Assembly: GCF_964355755.1 (NCBI RefSeq)
Contig: NC_092672.1
Location: 37,258,501-37,322,500 of the forward strand
Length of the DNA: 64,000 nucleotides
Direction: 5' to 3'
Source: Antedon mediterranea
Taxonomy: Eukaryota > Echinodermata > Crinoidea > Comatulida > Antedonidae
The notes below the pieces were generated by a model. The model saw only the letters and a list, made by a program, of their open reading frames with translations. It ran no database searches and was not told the DNA's origin. Every line of letters starts with the position of its first letter. Positions within the stretch are counted from its first letter, which is position 1. Shown piece after piece: positions 26,815 through 37,857 of the stretch. A program made the translations under genes and the position numbers.

Positions 26815-28874
26815 ATAAACGTTATTACTGACAGTTGCTTCTCAACGTTTGTATTAATTAATAATTTAAAAATATATAAACGTCGTAGTGGTGTATCGTT
26901 ACATGTACTTTACTATTTCAATCGACTATGACAGTGAGAGTTTTAACAAAGTACCGTATTAAATCGTAAATGTTTTACTGTATTTAGTGGTATATTATTT
27001 ATAGGCCTATAAAACATTAAAAACAATATTTCGTTACTGAGTGGATAAGAATATATTTTAAAATGTTTCCTCTTTGTACCTATCTTCTTCCCCCATCCCT
27101 CAACCCTCAACTCTCTCGGAAGTAATTCCCAGGGTGCTAATTTTGGTTGACTACATAAATCATTGTGTATATTTATTCGTTTCTGTAAACGACAATGTAT
27201 TATAGTCCTGCGGTACGTACATTTGAAATCTCCATTTTTTTCTCGCTGGAAATACTGTGCATTCGAGAACCATCTGTGGGCACGACCTAGATGGTACGCG
27301 AGCGAAGCGAGCGTGCCATCTAGTAATTATGAATTTATTTATCGGAAAAAACACATCATTATCTGTTATCAGAAATATAATGCTGATTCACCACAGTTAC
27401 ACCTGTATTTGTTTTTTTAAACAACAACATTTTAAAACTCGTGGATGATACGCGCAATCAAGGAGGCGACTAAATATGGCGTTTAAATTTCCTCTGTCAA
27501 CAGATTTTGTTTATCGTTGTCTGACTATGAATTACAAGTTATTTTTCGAAATTGATCCCAGCATTGCAGACTCGTGCCGATCTTTATTACATGATGGGGG
27601 ATGAGAGCAAAGACACAGTGTATATTGCTGAATCACCACCCGTTCCATATTTAAATACCGTAGGTTTGAACAACCCTTACATTTTTGCTGGTAGATAAAT
27701 ATGTATCGAAGACAAGCAAACCAAAGAACAAGTTCGAGTTAATTTCCTTCCTCGTACCGGCAACGATTACACAACGCATGCGCTGTTTCCGTCGGGGTCA
27801 AGTTCACAACTCATCATCAAAATGCATGTATGGAATATATACCAGCAAATTAGATAAAATGAACGAAAGCTACATGATTGTGTACATAATGATGCTAGAA
27901 TGCACAAGAGTCAACGGAACCTAGTGATGATAACAGTTGGAATAATGACCAGTTGTTAAAATTGGTAAGAAATGCCATTGGTTAAACCCATTGGATCTTT
28001 CTTTATTTTTTAGGCCTACCTACTAAACAGACAATCGTATTTTTCTTTATATTATCACTGTACATAGTTAACCTCTACTTATGAGGATACCTTCGGAACC
28101 CTACGAAGTGTCACCGGGGGGGGGGGGGGGGATGTCCTCTAAATAGGGATTTGCCATATTATGTATGAACATAGTACTATTATAATACTATATTATGTAT
28201 TCCTTCTTTTTCATTTCACGGGAAAGGAGGTGTGTTGTAAAGGAGGTACAGTGTTTTGTTTGTTTTCATTGTTCATATATTATGGCGGGGGTATAAGCAA
28301 TCAAATGAATGACAGTTAGAGGCTACGAGTATGTAGGGCCGTAGCCACAAGCATTAACTGGGGGTATTTTTTTAGTTCAATTTTTGTTATGTCTCATTTG
28401 AAATAGCGCCACCAATATTTGAGAGGTTTTTTTTAGGTTTATAGAAACTTGATTGCAATTTTTCATTTGTTAAATTTATGTTAAATCAACTTTTGAAGGT
28501 CGAAATACTAACATTTTTTAGGTTAATGATTGAATTACAAGAATATATGCATACGCCTTTATAGCCAACTATTATCCATCCAGTAAGATAGGCTTACATA
28601 GTACAAAATATTCAGCTTTAATTAAAATGTATATTTTGCCCTTGGCGAACATTTTGGTAATAACCACTTGTTTTATATAATTAATATCATGATTGGATAC
28701 TTCAAAATGGACACCACAGAAGGAGAAAGCTTCAATGAATGGAAAGAAGAGCAAGACAAATATAAAATCAAAACTACAAAGAACAATAAATATATATGAC
28801 AAAACAGTTAATAGCTATTTAGAGTAGTTAGACAGATGGGATCTCTTTCGATTCTAGTTTTCATGTCATGTTAG
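26815..28874. other. Gene-free stretch with short hairpin and G-run
   Basis: No gene is supported; short open frames here lack any recognisable motif. A hairpin with arms CTAGATGG(T/C)ACGC lies at about 27,286-27,325 around GAGCGAAGCGAG, a common shape for transposon ends. A run of 16 G lies at 28,116-28,131. Confidence 0.4.
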
Positions 28875-29186
28875 GAGTGGAGCTGTGGCTTGGTGGTTAT
28901 GATGCTTGGCTACCAATCTAAGGGTCCTGGGTTCAAGTCCTGTCATATGTCAGGGTTTTTTTCTCATGACAATTTACAACTCCACTCCCAAAGACTTAAT
29001 AATAAGTCTTTGTCTATGTAGAGCATCTTGTGTATATGTTTGTCTTATATGTTCTAGTGCAGTATATGGAGAGCCATCTCGATAGTGCTTTGCACTCATG
29101 GCAATCCTCAGGGTGCTGCACCGCTGTGTTGTCATGTATGTTTGCCTGAAAATTAAATAAAATAAAAAAAATAAAATAAAAATGGT
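28875..29186 (+). mobile_element. tRNA-derived SINE, plus strand
   Basis: The head carries an A box (TGGCTTGGTGGTTA, from 28,886) and a B box (GGGTTCAAGTCC, 28,929-28,940) at tRNA-like spacing. A body of about 230 bp follows, then an AAATAAAATA-type tail. The acceptor arm is not complementary, so it is not a working tRNA. It is the best preserved of the two SINEs in the window. Confidence 0.8.
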
Positions 29187-29223
29187 GATGTCGTGAAGAC
29201 TACATTCAATGAATTACACTTGT

Positions 29224-29350
29224 TTAACGCTCTGTCTACCAAAAATGATGTGCCCTAAATATGGTAGTGATATGACATCATCGTGTCCATATATTATGGT
29301 CATATCCCATTTTTGTTCACATAAAGTTTAATAGTGTAGACAGAGCTTAA
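29224..29350. mobile_element. MITE, GCTCTGTCTACAC family, copy 5
   Basis: It starts TTAACGCTCTGTCTACC and ends AGTGTAGACAGAGCTTAA, with TTAA at both edges. The interior has CCTAAATATGGTAGTGATAT and CATATCCCATTTTTGTTCAC. Confidence 0.8.
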
Positions 29351-30879
29351 GACATGAGCTAATAGAAACGTTGTTTACATCTTATCTATCATTTGGTCAT
29401 TTATGAATATATCTCTCTATACAATATTTGTCAACCGTAGCATTATATTTGTTTTATGACGAAGTTCCCTACGCGAAAAAAAAACCCTTATCACGTTTTT
29501 GGTCACAAGCATGATCACAATGCTAAACTAAGTAATGGCTAGTGTGGTGGTTTCTGCACAACAAAACATTCCGCCGATTTTCACTCCGAAATCTAATTAA
29601 TTGGAAAGATAAATAAAATGCATTCAGAAATTAATATTACAACCAGACACTTTGTCGTCACAGTTAATATTATATCAATATATGGATTATATACTGGAAT
29701 ATAAGACTGGTCTGCTTAGTTCACTGTTAATCAAGAGAAAATAATGATATGATTTTATCAAAATAGCCATTAGTTTGTGTATTTGAAGAGTTAAATTGTC
29801 GTAAACTAATATACGTTTTGCGAGTTTATTTTCTGCCGAAACCGCATCCTAAAATCAATTTGAATCATGCCACTCATCGAATATAGCACAACAAGTTAGA
29901 ATTCTATACTGTTATGAACACAATTTGCTGACGAGATTCGAACACTCGAATTCCATAACATTAGACCACATATACGGGGACGTACTTACTTTCACAGAAT
30001 AAATGTCTTAATTTTGAAAAATACATTATTATAATGTAATTTAAAAATAATATTTTAAATACCTATCCTTGAGTCATATAAAATTCATTAAACAGTAATT
30101 AATTTTAATGATATAGGGAGATAGAACAAACTGATGATGATACACGGAACGGTGTCCTTGCACGACGAATAGCACTGCCCACTATGACCGTCTTTTTGAG
30201 GATTGAGTTCATTTTAATTTTCAAAACCACCATTAGTATCACTGTCTTAACAGCATGTACTAATTCAATCATTATTATTTCATGTCATATCACATTATGT
30301 ATCAAACGAGTTGCATAATATTATTCAATAACTATCTGTCAACGTTGAGTGCATGACGTTGGCCAATATTAAGTTCGTATGATTGATAATAGCATTACCA
30401 ATTTTACATTCTACTCGACAGAGAAACTCTAGATCAGATTTGGAAATTTAATAATGATCGTGTTGAACCGCAATGAATCATGCTCAATAATGTCGTGTTC
30501 ATTCGGCCACGTTTTGCATTAAAGATCACTATTATAAGTGTTGGTATCTTGACCATCAAATACGAGGTATATAATTTACATTTACGGGTAGTTTCAACAA
30601 CAAAGGCCTTCGTGAAACCTCGATCGATAATATTAATATATACAGATCACAAGCATGTTTGTATAACTTTCGTGAACACGGAACGTTAATTATTATCTGA
30701 AAAAACGTTCGTGATAATTTGATAAACTGGCGTATTATTATAATTCTCGTCAGCTGTGCACAAGTTGGATTCGTTAAATGTAGTTAGCGTCGAAATAATT
30801 GGATTGAATACATTGAGTCTTAATAATTCCAATCATATTTATTTTATGCAGCAACTGGTGTTTTAAAGCTATATACAAC
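29351..30879. other. Non-coding 5' flank of receptor gene 2
   Basis: I see no gene. A splice acceptor (TTTATGCAG, ending 30,851) precedes the initiator ATG at 30,880 by 28 nt, so the receptor gene has at least one upstream non-coding exon that I cannot locate. Confidence 0.4.
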
Positions 30880-33622
30880 ATGAACGTGTTGCTGCTTAGC
30901 GTGCTTGTCTTTCTACTGGTATTACGAGGTAGGTACGACTATTCTTTACAGTATACAGTTTTAAGATTAAGTACCCCTACGTTTCGGTAAAATACAAAAC
31001 AAAAAAGCAAGTAATTGTTTTAGGACCTGCAATACTTTTTAGAGTCATGTATTCACCAATAACACAGGCTAAGGGAAACACACTTAAAATGTGTACAATT
31101 ATTCTAAGTGAATCCTTAAAAATTAATATTGACTTAAGTACGGCCACAGCATCAGATATTGTAGATTTCTAATCTTGATCCTAATAATGGTCTTGTTTTA
31201 TAGTTTACCTGTTTTTTTATGTTTTACTGTTTCTTATATTTTACTTGTTTAAATAAAGTTTGCGGTACACCACGTGAATATAGAACAAGAACCGTTGAGA
31301 ACTATATATACGTGGTGTATCGCAAACTTCATATCAACATTTGTTTTCGCCATGTAAATTATGCAAAATATATATATTTTACTTGTTGATAAATTATTAA
31401 ATTAAATATTTTAATAAATTACCTTGACCTTGATTCAATAATAAAGCGTCCAAAACATGATACTTTTGTGTTCACCTCATCAACATTTAGTGTTGTGGTG
31501 TTTTGTTCTAAACTAAAAATTGTCATATTATATAAAGCTCAGTTTATTTATTACCATTATCATCTACTAGGTATTTCTTCTCGAAGTAATGAATCGCTAC
31601 TTGTTGAGGAATTAATGAGGGAGTATGGCCCAGCGAGTACTCGACCTGTGCGTGTCCAGGAGGAGATTTGTCACGTCTCGATGCGCTACATAATCGCAAA
31701 CGTTATATCACTGGTAAATATTTTAAACAATTGTTGATTACGCAATAATAAAGGCTAGTGTGTCAGGCGGCGCCCGTAGGAAATGCATATTCTGCACACA
31801 AAGTTTTTTTTATCATTCTATCATTCTTTATTCACCAATGAAAAATCAGCCCCAAATTGTATTATTTCCAAAAATGGAAGTACTATCAACAATCCTGACG
31901 ACATTTCTCCACAATCGGTGAACATATGGCGAATGCTAAAACCAGTAGTACATTTTGAATCAAACCAAAATGTCTCTGAGTCAAATTCACTCGAACAATG
32001 TATATTGCCAGACATCACAGAAGAATTTGTTCAAAGTCAAATATTAGTAATGTCTGCTGGTAAAGCAACAGGTCCAGACGACGTCAGTGGAAAAATGCTA
32101 AAACTAGCTTACACACACGTGACAAAGTCATTAACCCATGTCCTAAACCTATCAATACGATGCGGACATTACACTACAGAGTGGAAAATGGCCTCTGTTA
32201 CACCTATTCACAAAGGAGGAGACAAAAGTAACACTAATAAATATAGGCCAATTTCAATCCTACCAATTGTTTCAAAAATTTTAGAAAGGTTGGTACATTC
32301 GGCCGTCTACTCGTACCTTAATGTGAATAAACTGATCCCATCTTGTCAATCAGGGTTTAGACCGTTTCACTCAACTGTAACAACGCTACATGATAACCAA
32401 CGAGTGTTTACATGCCATAGAACAGGGTAAAATGACTGGTACTGTTTTTATAGACCTGAGCAAGGCTTTTGACTCAGTTAATCATGAAACTCAAATGTAT
32501 GTGCATGTCACCATCTGTAATGGAGTGGTTTAAATCATATTTAAGTGATCGCAGTCAATATGTAAACATTGGTGGCACAAAATCGAAGACGTGGCCACTA
32601 AACATTGATGTGCCACAGGGTTCGATTTTGGGGCCACTGCTTTTTATCATTTACACAAGTGATTTACAAAATTGTATTCCTAACAACTGTAAGTTGTTCA
32701 TGTACGCTGACGATTCAACCTTGACATGTAGTTTACCAACCATAGACGGAATAGATACAAATTTAAATATGGTATTAGATATAGTACAAAATTGGGCAAA
32801 CAGAAACAAACTCACTATAAATGCAAACAAAACTAAATCAATGCTCTTCGGATCGAAAAAGAAAATATCTACTAACGCGTACAACCTTAATCTAAAAATT
32901 GCAAATATAATAATTCAGTTGAAAAGGTAAAATCTTTTAAATGCTTAGGTGTCATAATTGACGAAACGTTAAGTTGGTCACCGCATGTTGAAAAACAGTT
33001 TCTTTTAAACTAGGCATGCTAAATCGGATTCGCGACTGTATTCCACAAGGTTGCATAAACACACTACTGTATTCACTAGTCTAGTAAGGCCGTCATTAGA
33101 CTATTGTTGTACAGTATGGGGTGGCAGGTATGCATCCCATAACAAAACACTTAATAAGTGTTTAAAACGAGCTGCAAGGCTTATTTTAAAATGTCCATAT
33201 CTGACTCCTTCAGTAGACATGTTCTCAGATCCAGGCTGGCTTTCATTTTCGGACAGAGTTTCATTTAAAAGGACTGTCTTTGTATTTAAATGCATAAATA
33301 AAATGACTCCTGAATATATGACTAATATATTTACACCCTTATCCCAGTCACGTGTAACGAGGCAGTCCACATTGTTGAAGTTAAAGATTCCTTTTGCGAG
33401 AACAGAATGTTTCTCCACAAGTTTTAGTGTTGTTGGTGCAACCCTGTGGAATAGTGTCGAAGAGGAGTTAAGAACCATCACATCCTTAGGGTTATTTAAA
33501 TCAGAACTTCATAGGAAGTACTATATTCAGCAAAACGCTATTATGTAAATGGTTTTTAACTCAATGGAGGGCCCCAATGGAAATTAGTTTTTAACTGTTT
33601 GGGCTTACCCTGGGTAAACAAA

Positions 33623-33673
<51 letters not shown>

Positions 33674-36044
33674 GAAAATGGAGCAAACAAAAATAGCTTT
33701 AGCTAATAGAGGGGTTTCCCCATACGTCACCATACAAAAACACAGTATACAGTACGAATAAAAGCAATGAAATAGCCATAGCAATACATAGCAATGGAAT
33801 TGACATAATAAAGGGCATTTAATAAGAAACAGATGGCACACCATAAATCAGTAACTTGATAATTTAATTTCTGTTATATTTTTAAAAAAAATATTTTTAG
33901 ATTTAATATCTAATATATCTAAATGCAGTTAGTTCGAGTTTGATTTGACTATTTTAAAATTATTTTGTTTCATAAATACAGGACGAACCTAATCAGATAA
34001 TGACAGTTAGTGGTTGGCTAAAATATGTAAGTATAATGTTTAATGTTTAACATTCTACGTAACATTGTACATTATTACAGCACGGCGTTAAACGTTAAAA
34101 TCATATAGTATTAATAGCGCCCTCAACTTTAGGTTAGTTTTAACTGACGTTATGGGGCGCTATTTATCCATCATTTATAATGAAAGCTTTTCCGATATAC
34201 TTTTTTCTGCATGGTGCATTCATACACAAATAGGAATTTTATTTAAAAATAAAATCATGAAATACTTTGTTGACTATACGTTGGTATTTAGAACTGTAAG
34301 TTTGATTACGCAATGAGTCGAATATTAGTAAACTAAACAAATATATACAACTTGTAAATGGCCTATTGTATAAACACACAACGGTAATTCCGACATCATG
34401 ACGTAAAATTGACTTTGCTTTTGTGTTTTAGGCCTGGGTCGATGAGTATCTACAGTGGGATGCCAACGAAACCAATGTTGATTCGATACGAGTTGCGACT
34501 CATCAAATATGGCACCCGGACATTACGCTTTACAACAAGTAAGTAGTATCGTATCCTATCCAATAGGCTACAAATAAACTTACAAACGGATACGGTGCAA
34601 ATTCTAAAAATACTGTTCAGAGAGAAATTCTAAAGCTCTGTCTACACTATCAAACGTTATATGACAAAAAAGTGTAGTGTAATATAGTAGTGATATGACA
34701 TCATCATGTCCATATATGGGCACATCACATTTGTTGTCACATAAGGTTTGATAGTGTAAACACAGAACTTTATAAAATAAATTTGATATCTAAAAACGTA
34801 TTGTTTTTTTATTTTCTAGCGTTGATAGTAAATCGGAGCCTTCAAAATCAGACTTGCTCGCGACCGTGAGTTCAGACGGCTCGGTCACGTGGTCGTCACC
34901 AGCTATTTTTGTCAGTTCCTGTATCTTAGACGTTCGATATTTTCCGTTTGATACACAGATATGCGAACTAGAATTTGGGTCGTGGTCGTACGAAGGTCAC
35001 GAAGTACAACTTGGACTGATGGGTGGTGAGGAAGCTCAGCAAACTGAGTTTGCTGAAAATGGTATATGGAGTTTAGAAGATGTTGAGGTCAATGTACAAA
35101 CACGAATAGCTAGTGGTACCTATAACTACTCAACAATCAAAATGTATCTTAGGTTAAGAAGACGTTATGAGTTTTACCTGTCGAATATTATGCTTCCGTG
35201 TGTACTTCTCTCATTCATGTCGACGTTGGTATACCTGTTGCCGCCTGATTGCGGTGAAAAGATTTCTTACGGGATGACGCTCGTTCTTAGCCTTCTGGTA
35301 TTTCAACAATTCATTGCAGAAAGCCTACCACCAGTTGCAGACGGAAGTCCTATTTTAGGTTAGAATGTAAAATTAGTAATGTTTATATCTATAATTATAA
35401 TAAAAGCTGCACAACTTTGTAGTGTGTATTTTTGCAAATCATGACATCATCATCATATGGGTATCACATGACCTTGACATTATTCACTGACACTCTTTTC
35501 AACATTCGTGTGAGAACTTGAGATTGTATAGACGCCATTGAATTAATCTAATCTATTTTTGTTTTATTTACCAGGTTTATATTTTACATTCGTTATAACG
35601 ATGGGATGCCTAGCCATGGTAGTGACGTCAGTCGTTCTCAATATATATTGTGGCAGAGATGTTAAGCCTCCGCCACGTTGGATGGAAATACTACTTCTAG
35701 AAAAGCTGGGCCCTTACATTGGAAGATATCGTAAAAGAAAACAGTACCTTTCCATACCCGATAATCACACAAACGGAATAGAAAATGCATTTGAGACACA
35801 AACAACTAGTTTTAAAGACAGTAAAAGTGCCGATTGTAAAAAGACATTGGAAACAAAAGGAAATGTGGATAGTGCGCATGATGCGCACAATTATAATTCT
35901 ACTGTGCATGACAATGATTTTGATAGTATGTACAACAAATGGCAACACATTTCAGTTGTAGTGGACCGGCTGCTTCTCATATGTTCAATGACTATTGTAT
36001 TAAGTGCGGCAGCAATTATTATATTAATGATATATTTACAGTGA
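30880..36044 (+). CDS. Nicotinic acetylcholine receptor subunit, non-alpha type (receptor gene 2)
   Basis: Six coding exons: 30880-30928, 31571-31713, 33982-34026, 34432-34538, 34820-35358, 35575-36044 (1,353 nt, 450 aa; all in phase). A signal peptide (MNVLLLSVLVFLLVLRG) precedes a ligand-binding domain with Cys-loop CILDVRYFPFDTQIC, WHPDITLYNN and GSVTWSSP. Four membrane segments follow. M2 follows GEK and has Gln at 15' and 16', as in gene 1. The loop C region reads ASGTYNYSTIKM and has no vicinal cysteines, so it would not supply a principal agonist face. Exons 2, 3 and 4 have exactly the lengths of gene 1 (143, 45, 107 nt), which points to a local duplication. Intron 2 contains a broken LINE and a small hairpin, and intron 4 a MITE. 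A heteromer with the product of gene 1 is plausible but inferred. Confidence 0.95.
31255..31330. repeat. 76-bp hairpin (foldback) element
   Basis: Arms AAAGTTTGCGGTACACCACG (31,255 on) and the inverse ending CGTGGTGTATCGCAAACTT pair over about 27 bp with a loop of about 18 bp. It lies in intron 1 of receptor gene 2. It may be a very small MITE or a structured RNA segment of the intron; no family is recognised. Confidence 0.7.
31750..33674 (+). mobile_element. Broken non-LTR retrotransposon (jockey/CR1-L2-like), 5' truncated
   Basis: Reverse transcriptase pieces lie in order in several frames: 31,783-32,430 (ATGPDDVSGKML, VTPIHKGGDK, YRPISILPIVSKILE, GFRPFHST), about 32,430-32,490 (FIDLSKAFDSVNH), 32,469-32,930 (VPQGSILGPLLFIIY, YADD) and 33,051-33,548 (C-terminal part). 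At least three frameshifts or stops separate them and no endonuclease domain precedes them. A short 3' UTR (GAGGGCCCCAATGG) ends in about 17 AAT repeats. It lies in intron 2 of receptor gene 2 on the same strand. Clade assignment is tentative. Confidence 0.9.
34631..34772. mobile_element. MITE, GCTCTGTCTACAC family, copy 6
   Basis: It starts TAAAGCTCTGTCTACACTAT and ends TTTGATAGTGTAAACACAGA, with a short ACATCATCATGTCC interior. It lies in intron 4 of receptor gene 2. Confidence 0.8.
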
Positions 36045-37560
36045 TGCCACAATATTTGATATTATATTTGTATTATAACTAATTAGTATTTTTTTAAAGT
36101 ATTAATACTCGTTGCTGTCTAATGAATGTGTATCATCAAAAACTGTGAAACTATAGATTAAAACGAAATACACTTGTGTTGTATTCATTATTTTAAAAAA
36201 AACACAATTACGTAACAGTACATTATTAACATACTTATTATAGTAAGCTAACATGTGAATGAGAATGTATTCGTGTTTGATATAAATATTAACAATTGAA
36301 GGGAAATAATAATGCGATGCACTTACATCAATAATGCGCAGCCGCAGTTCATAATACTGTTTTGATTGGTCACCGTGGTTCAATCAATCTATTAAAAAAA
36401 CCAAGATACAAATTAATTTTATCCAACCAATGTAAAATACGAAAGAAAAACCTTTTAGGTATCTATTAACATTAATGTCACAAACTTTCAGTTTTCCTGG
36501 TATGGCTGTTTCGTAATAATTGGATGTTTACATTTGTATTAAGGAATAAGACAATTTTGAATCCATTTTATTCTTTTGAAATTTATTTTATTTTTTATTA
36601 AGAGATTTTATGTTGACACACAATTTCTTATTATCATCATTATAGTCCATATCTTGTATACTTTGCTAAGACTTAATTTTGTTGGAAATGCGTCATTCGT
36701 TGTATTAATATTTTGTACTCTTTTATATTCTAATAAACATGATATACAATTGGTAAACTTCAATAAAAATGCTTAGACTTAAAAAAACATAACTTGTTTT
36801 AAAACGCATATTCTTCCTATGTTTTGTTCCAAAATTATCTGTTGTTGTAGTTTCATGTTTTATAGTATTGTAATATAATGATATACTTTTATAATTAAGA
36901 AATCAACCTTTGTATTAGAATTCAAATATAGTTCACAAACTTGGCCCAGAAAGACCAGTGGAGAAATTATCCAGATGTTTTAAAGTCCATTTAGTTTATA
37001 ATTGAACCCCTAAAGAAAACACTTTGCTTAACTTTGTGACCTTTCCCATCGTTAAACCAGGAGAAATTGACACTATTTAAGTACAGATTTGACAGTGTTT
37101 CATTGAAATACCTTATTATACCGTTAATCACTTCTACTTAAACACCCCTGGATCAACTTAGGACCAATCAGTAACCTCTGAAATGACGTATTGACATATG
37201 CAAATGAACTGAGCCAATATACCCCCAAGTTTCAGAAGAGCCCAGACACACCTCACAGCCATTTCTCCAGAAGCAGACCTACTCACACTCACATCTCACC
37301 GACAGCATCACCTAATCCTCTGTTTCTTAATAGTTGTATCATTATTATTGTATCATCAAGTTGAAGTATTATACTGAATAAACAATATATGTGTTACTAC
37401 AGTCAAGCGAGTACAGCCTTCATTACAAGTCAGAAACCTCATAACACTATATTACAGTATACGGTACATAAATTTGAATGAGCTGCAGTAGTGTGTTGTA
37501 CTAGAGCGCATGACTATCGCCCCATATTCTACAGAACTCTGCTACACACTTGTTTGCTGG
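36045..37560. other. Intergenic DNA between receptor gene 2 and the transporter array
   Basis: No gene is supported. Part of 36,300-36,420 (CACTTACATCAATAATGCGC, then TCAATCAATCTA) resembles the 3' flank of transporter copy B near 46,510-46,620, so a repeat or an old duplication is shared. A stretch at about 36,970-37,445 has a TATA-like sequence, an AATAAA and ends in CATAACA. It could be a solo LTR, but I could not find matching target duplications. Confidence 0.4.
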
Positions 37561-37857
37561 TTGTTTAGTTACATCGGTTTTGAATGTTCTTCTTAGTTAA
37601 GGTAAGATATTTAATTATATCATTTATTATTATTATATATACATTATTTATATTATGTGGTCACAATCTCTAATATAGACCAGTCTAATAGTATGCATTA
37701 ACCAAAATAGATCTGGTAATTTCAAAGAGAATTTTTCCAAATTGACAAATCTTTAAATACAGGCCTAAAGGGATAGTTTATAGTTCTATTATAAAAAAAG
37801 TCCTTTGATCTTGTTTCGTTCGATGTTTTTTAAATAATTGTCTTTATAATTTCCAGT

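Noticed and set aside
27160-27448. Overlapping frames on both strands near 27.3 kb
   Set aside because: They arise from a hairpin-like repeat (GAGCGAAGCGAG core); no protein family is recognisable.
28875-28960. Functional tRNA gene
   Set aside because: A and B boxes are present but the acceptor stem does not pair and a SINE body and tail follow.
36970-37445. Solo LTR
   Set aside because: TATA-like and AATAAA signals and a CA end are suggestive, but no matching target duplication or second LTR was found.
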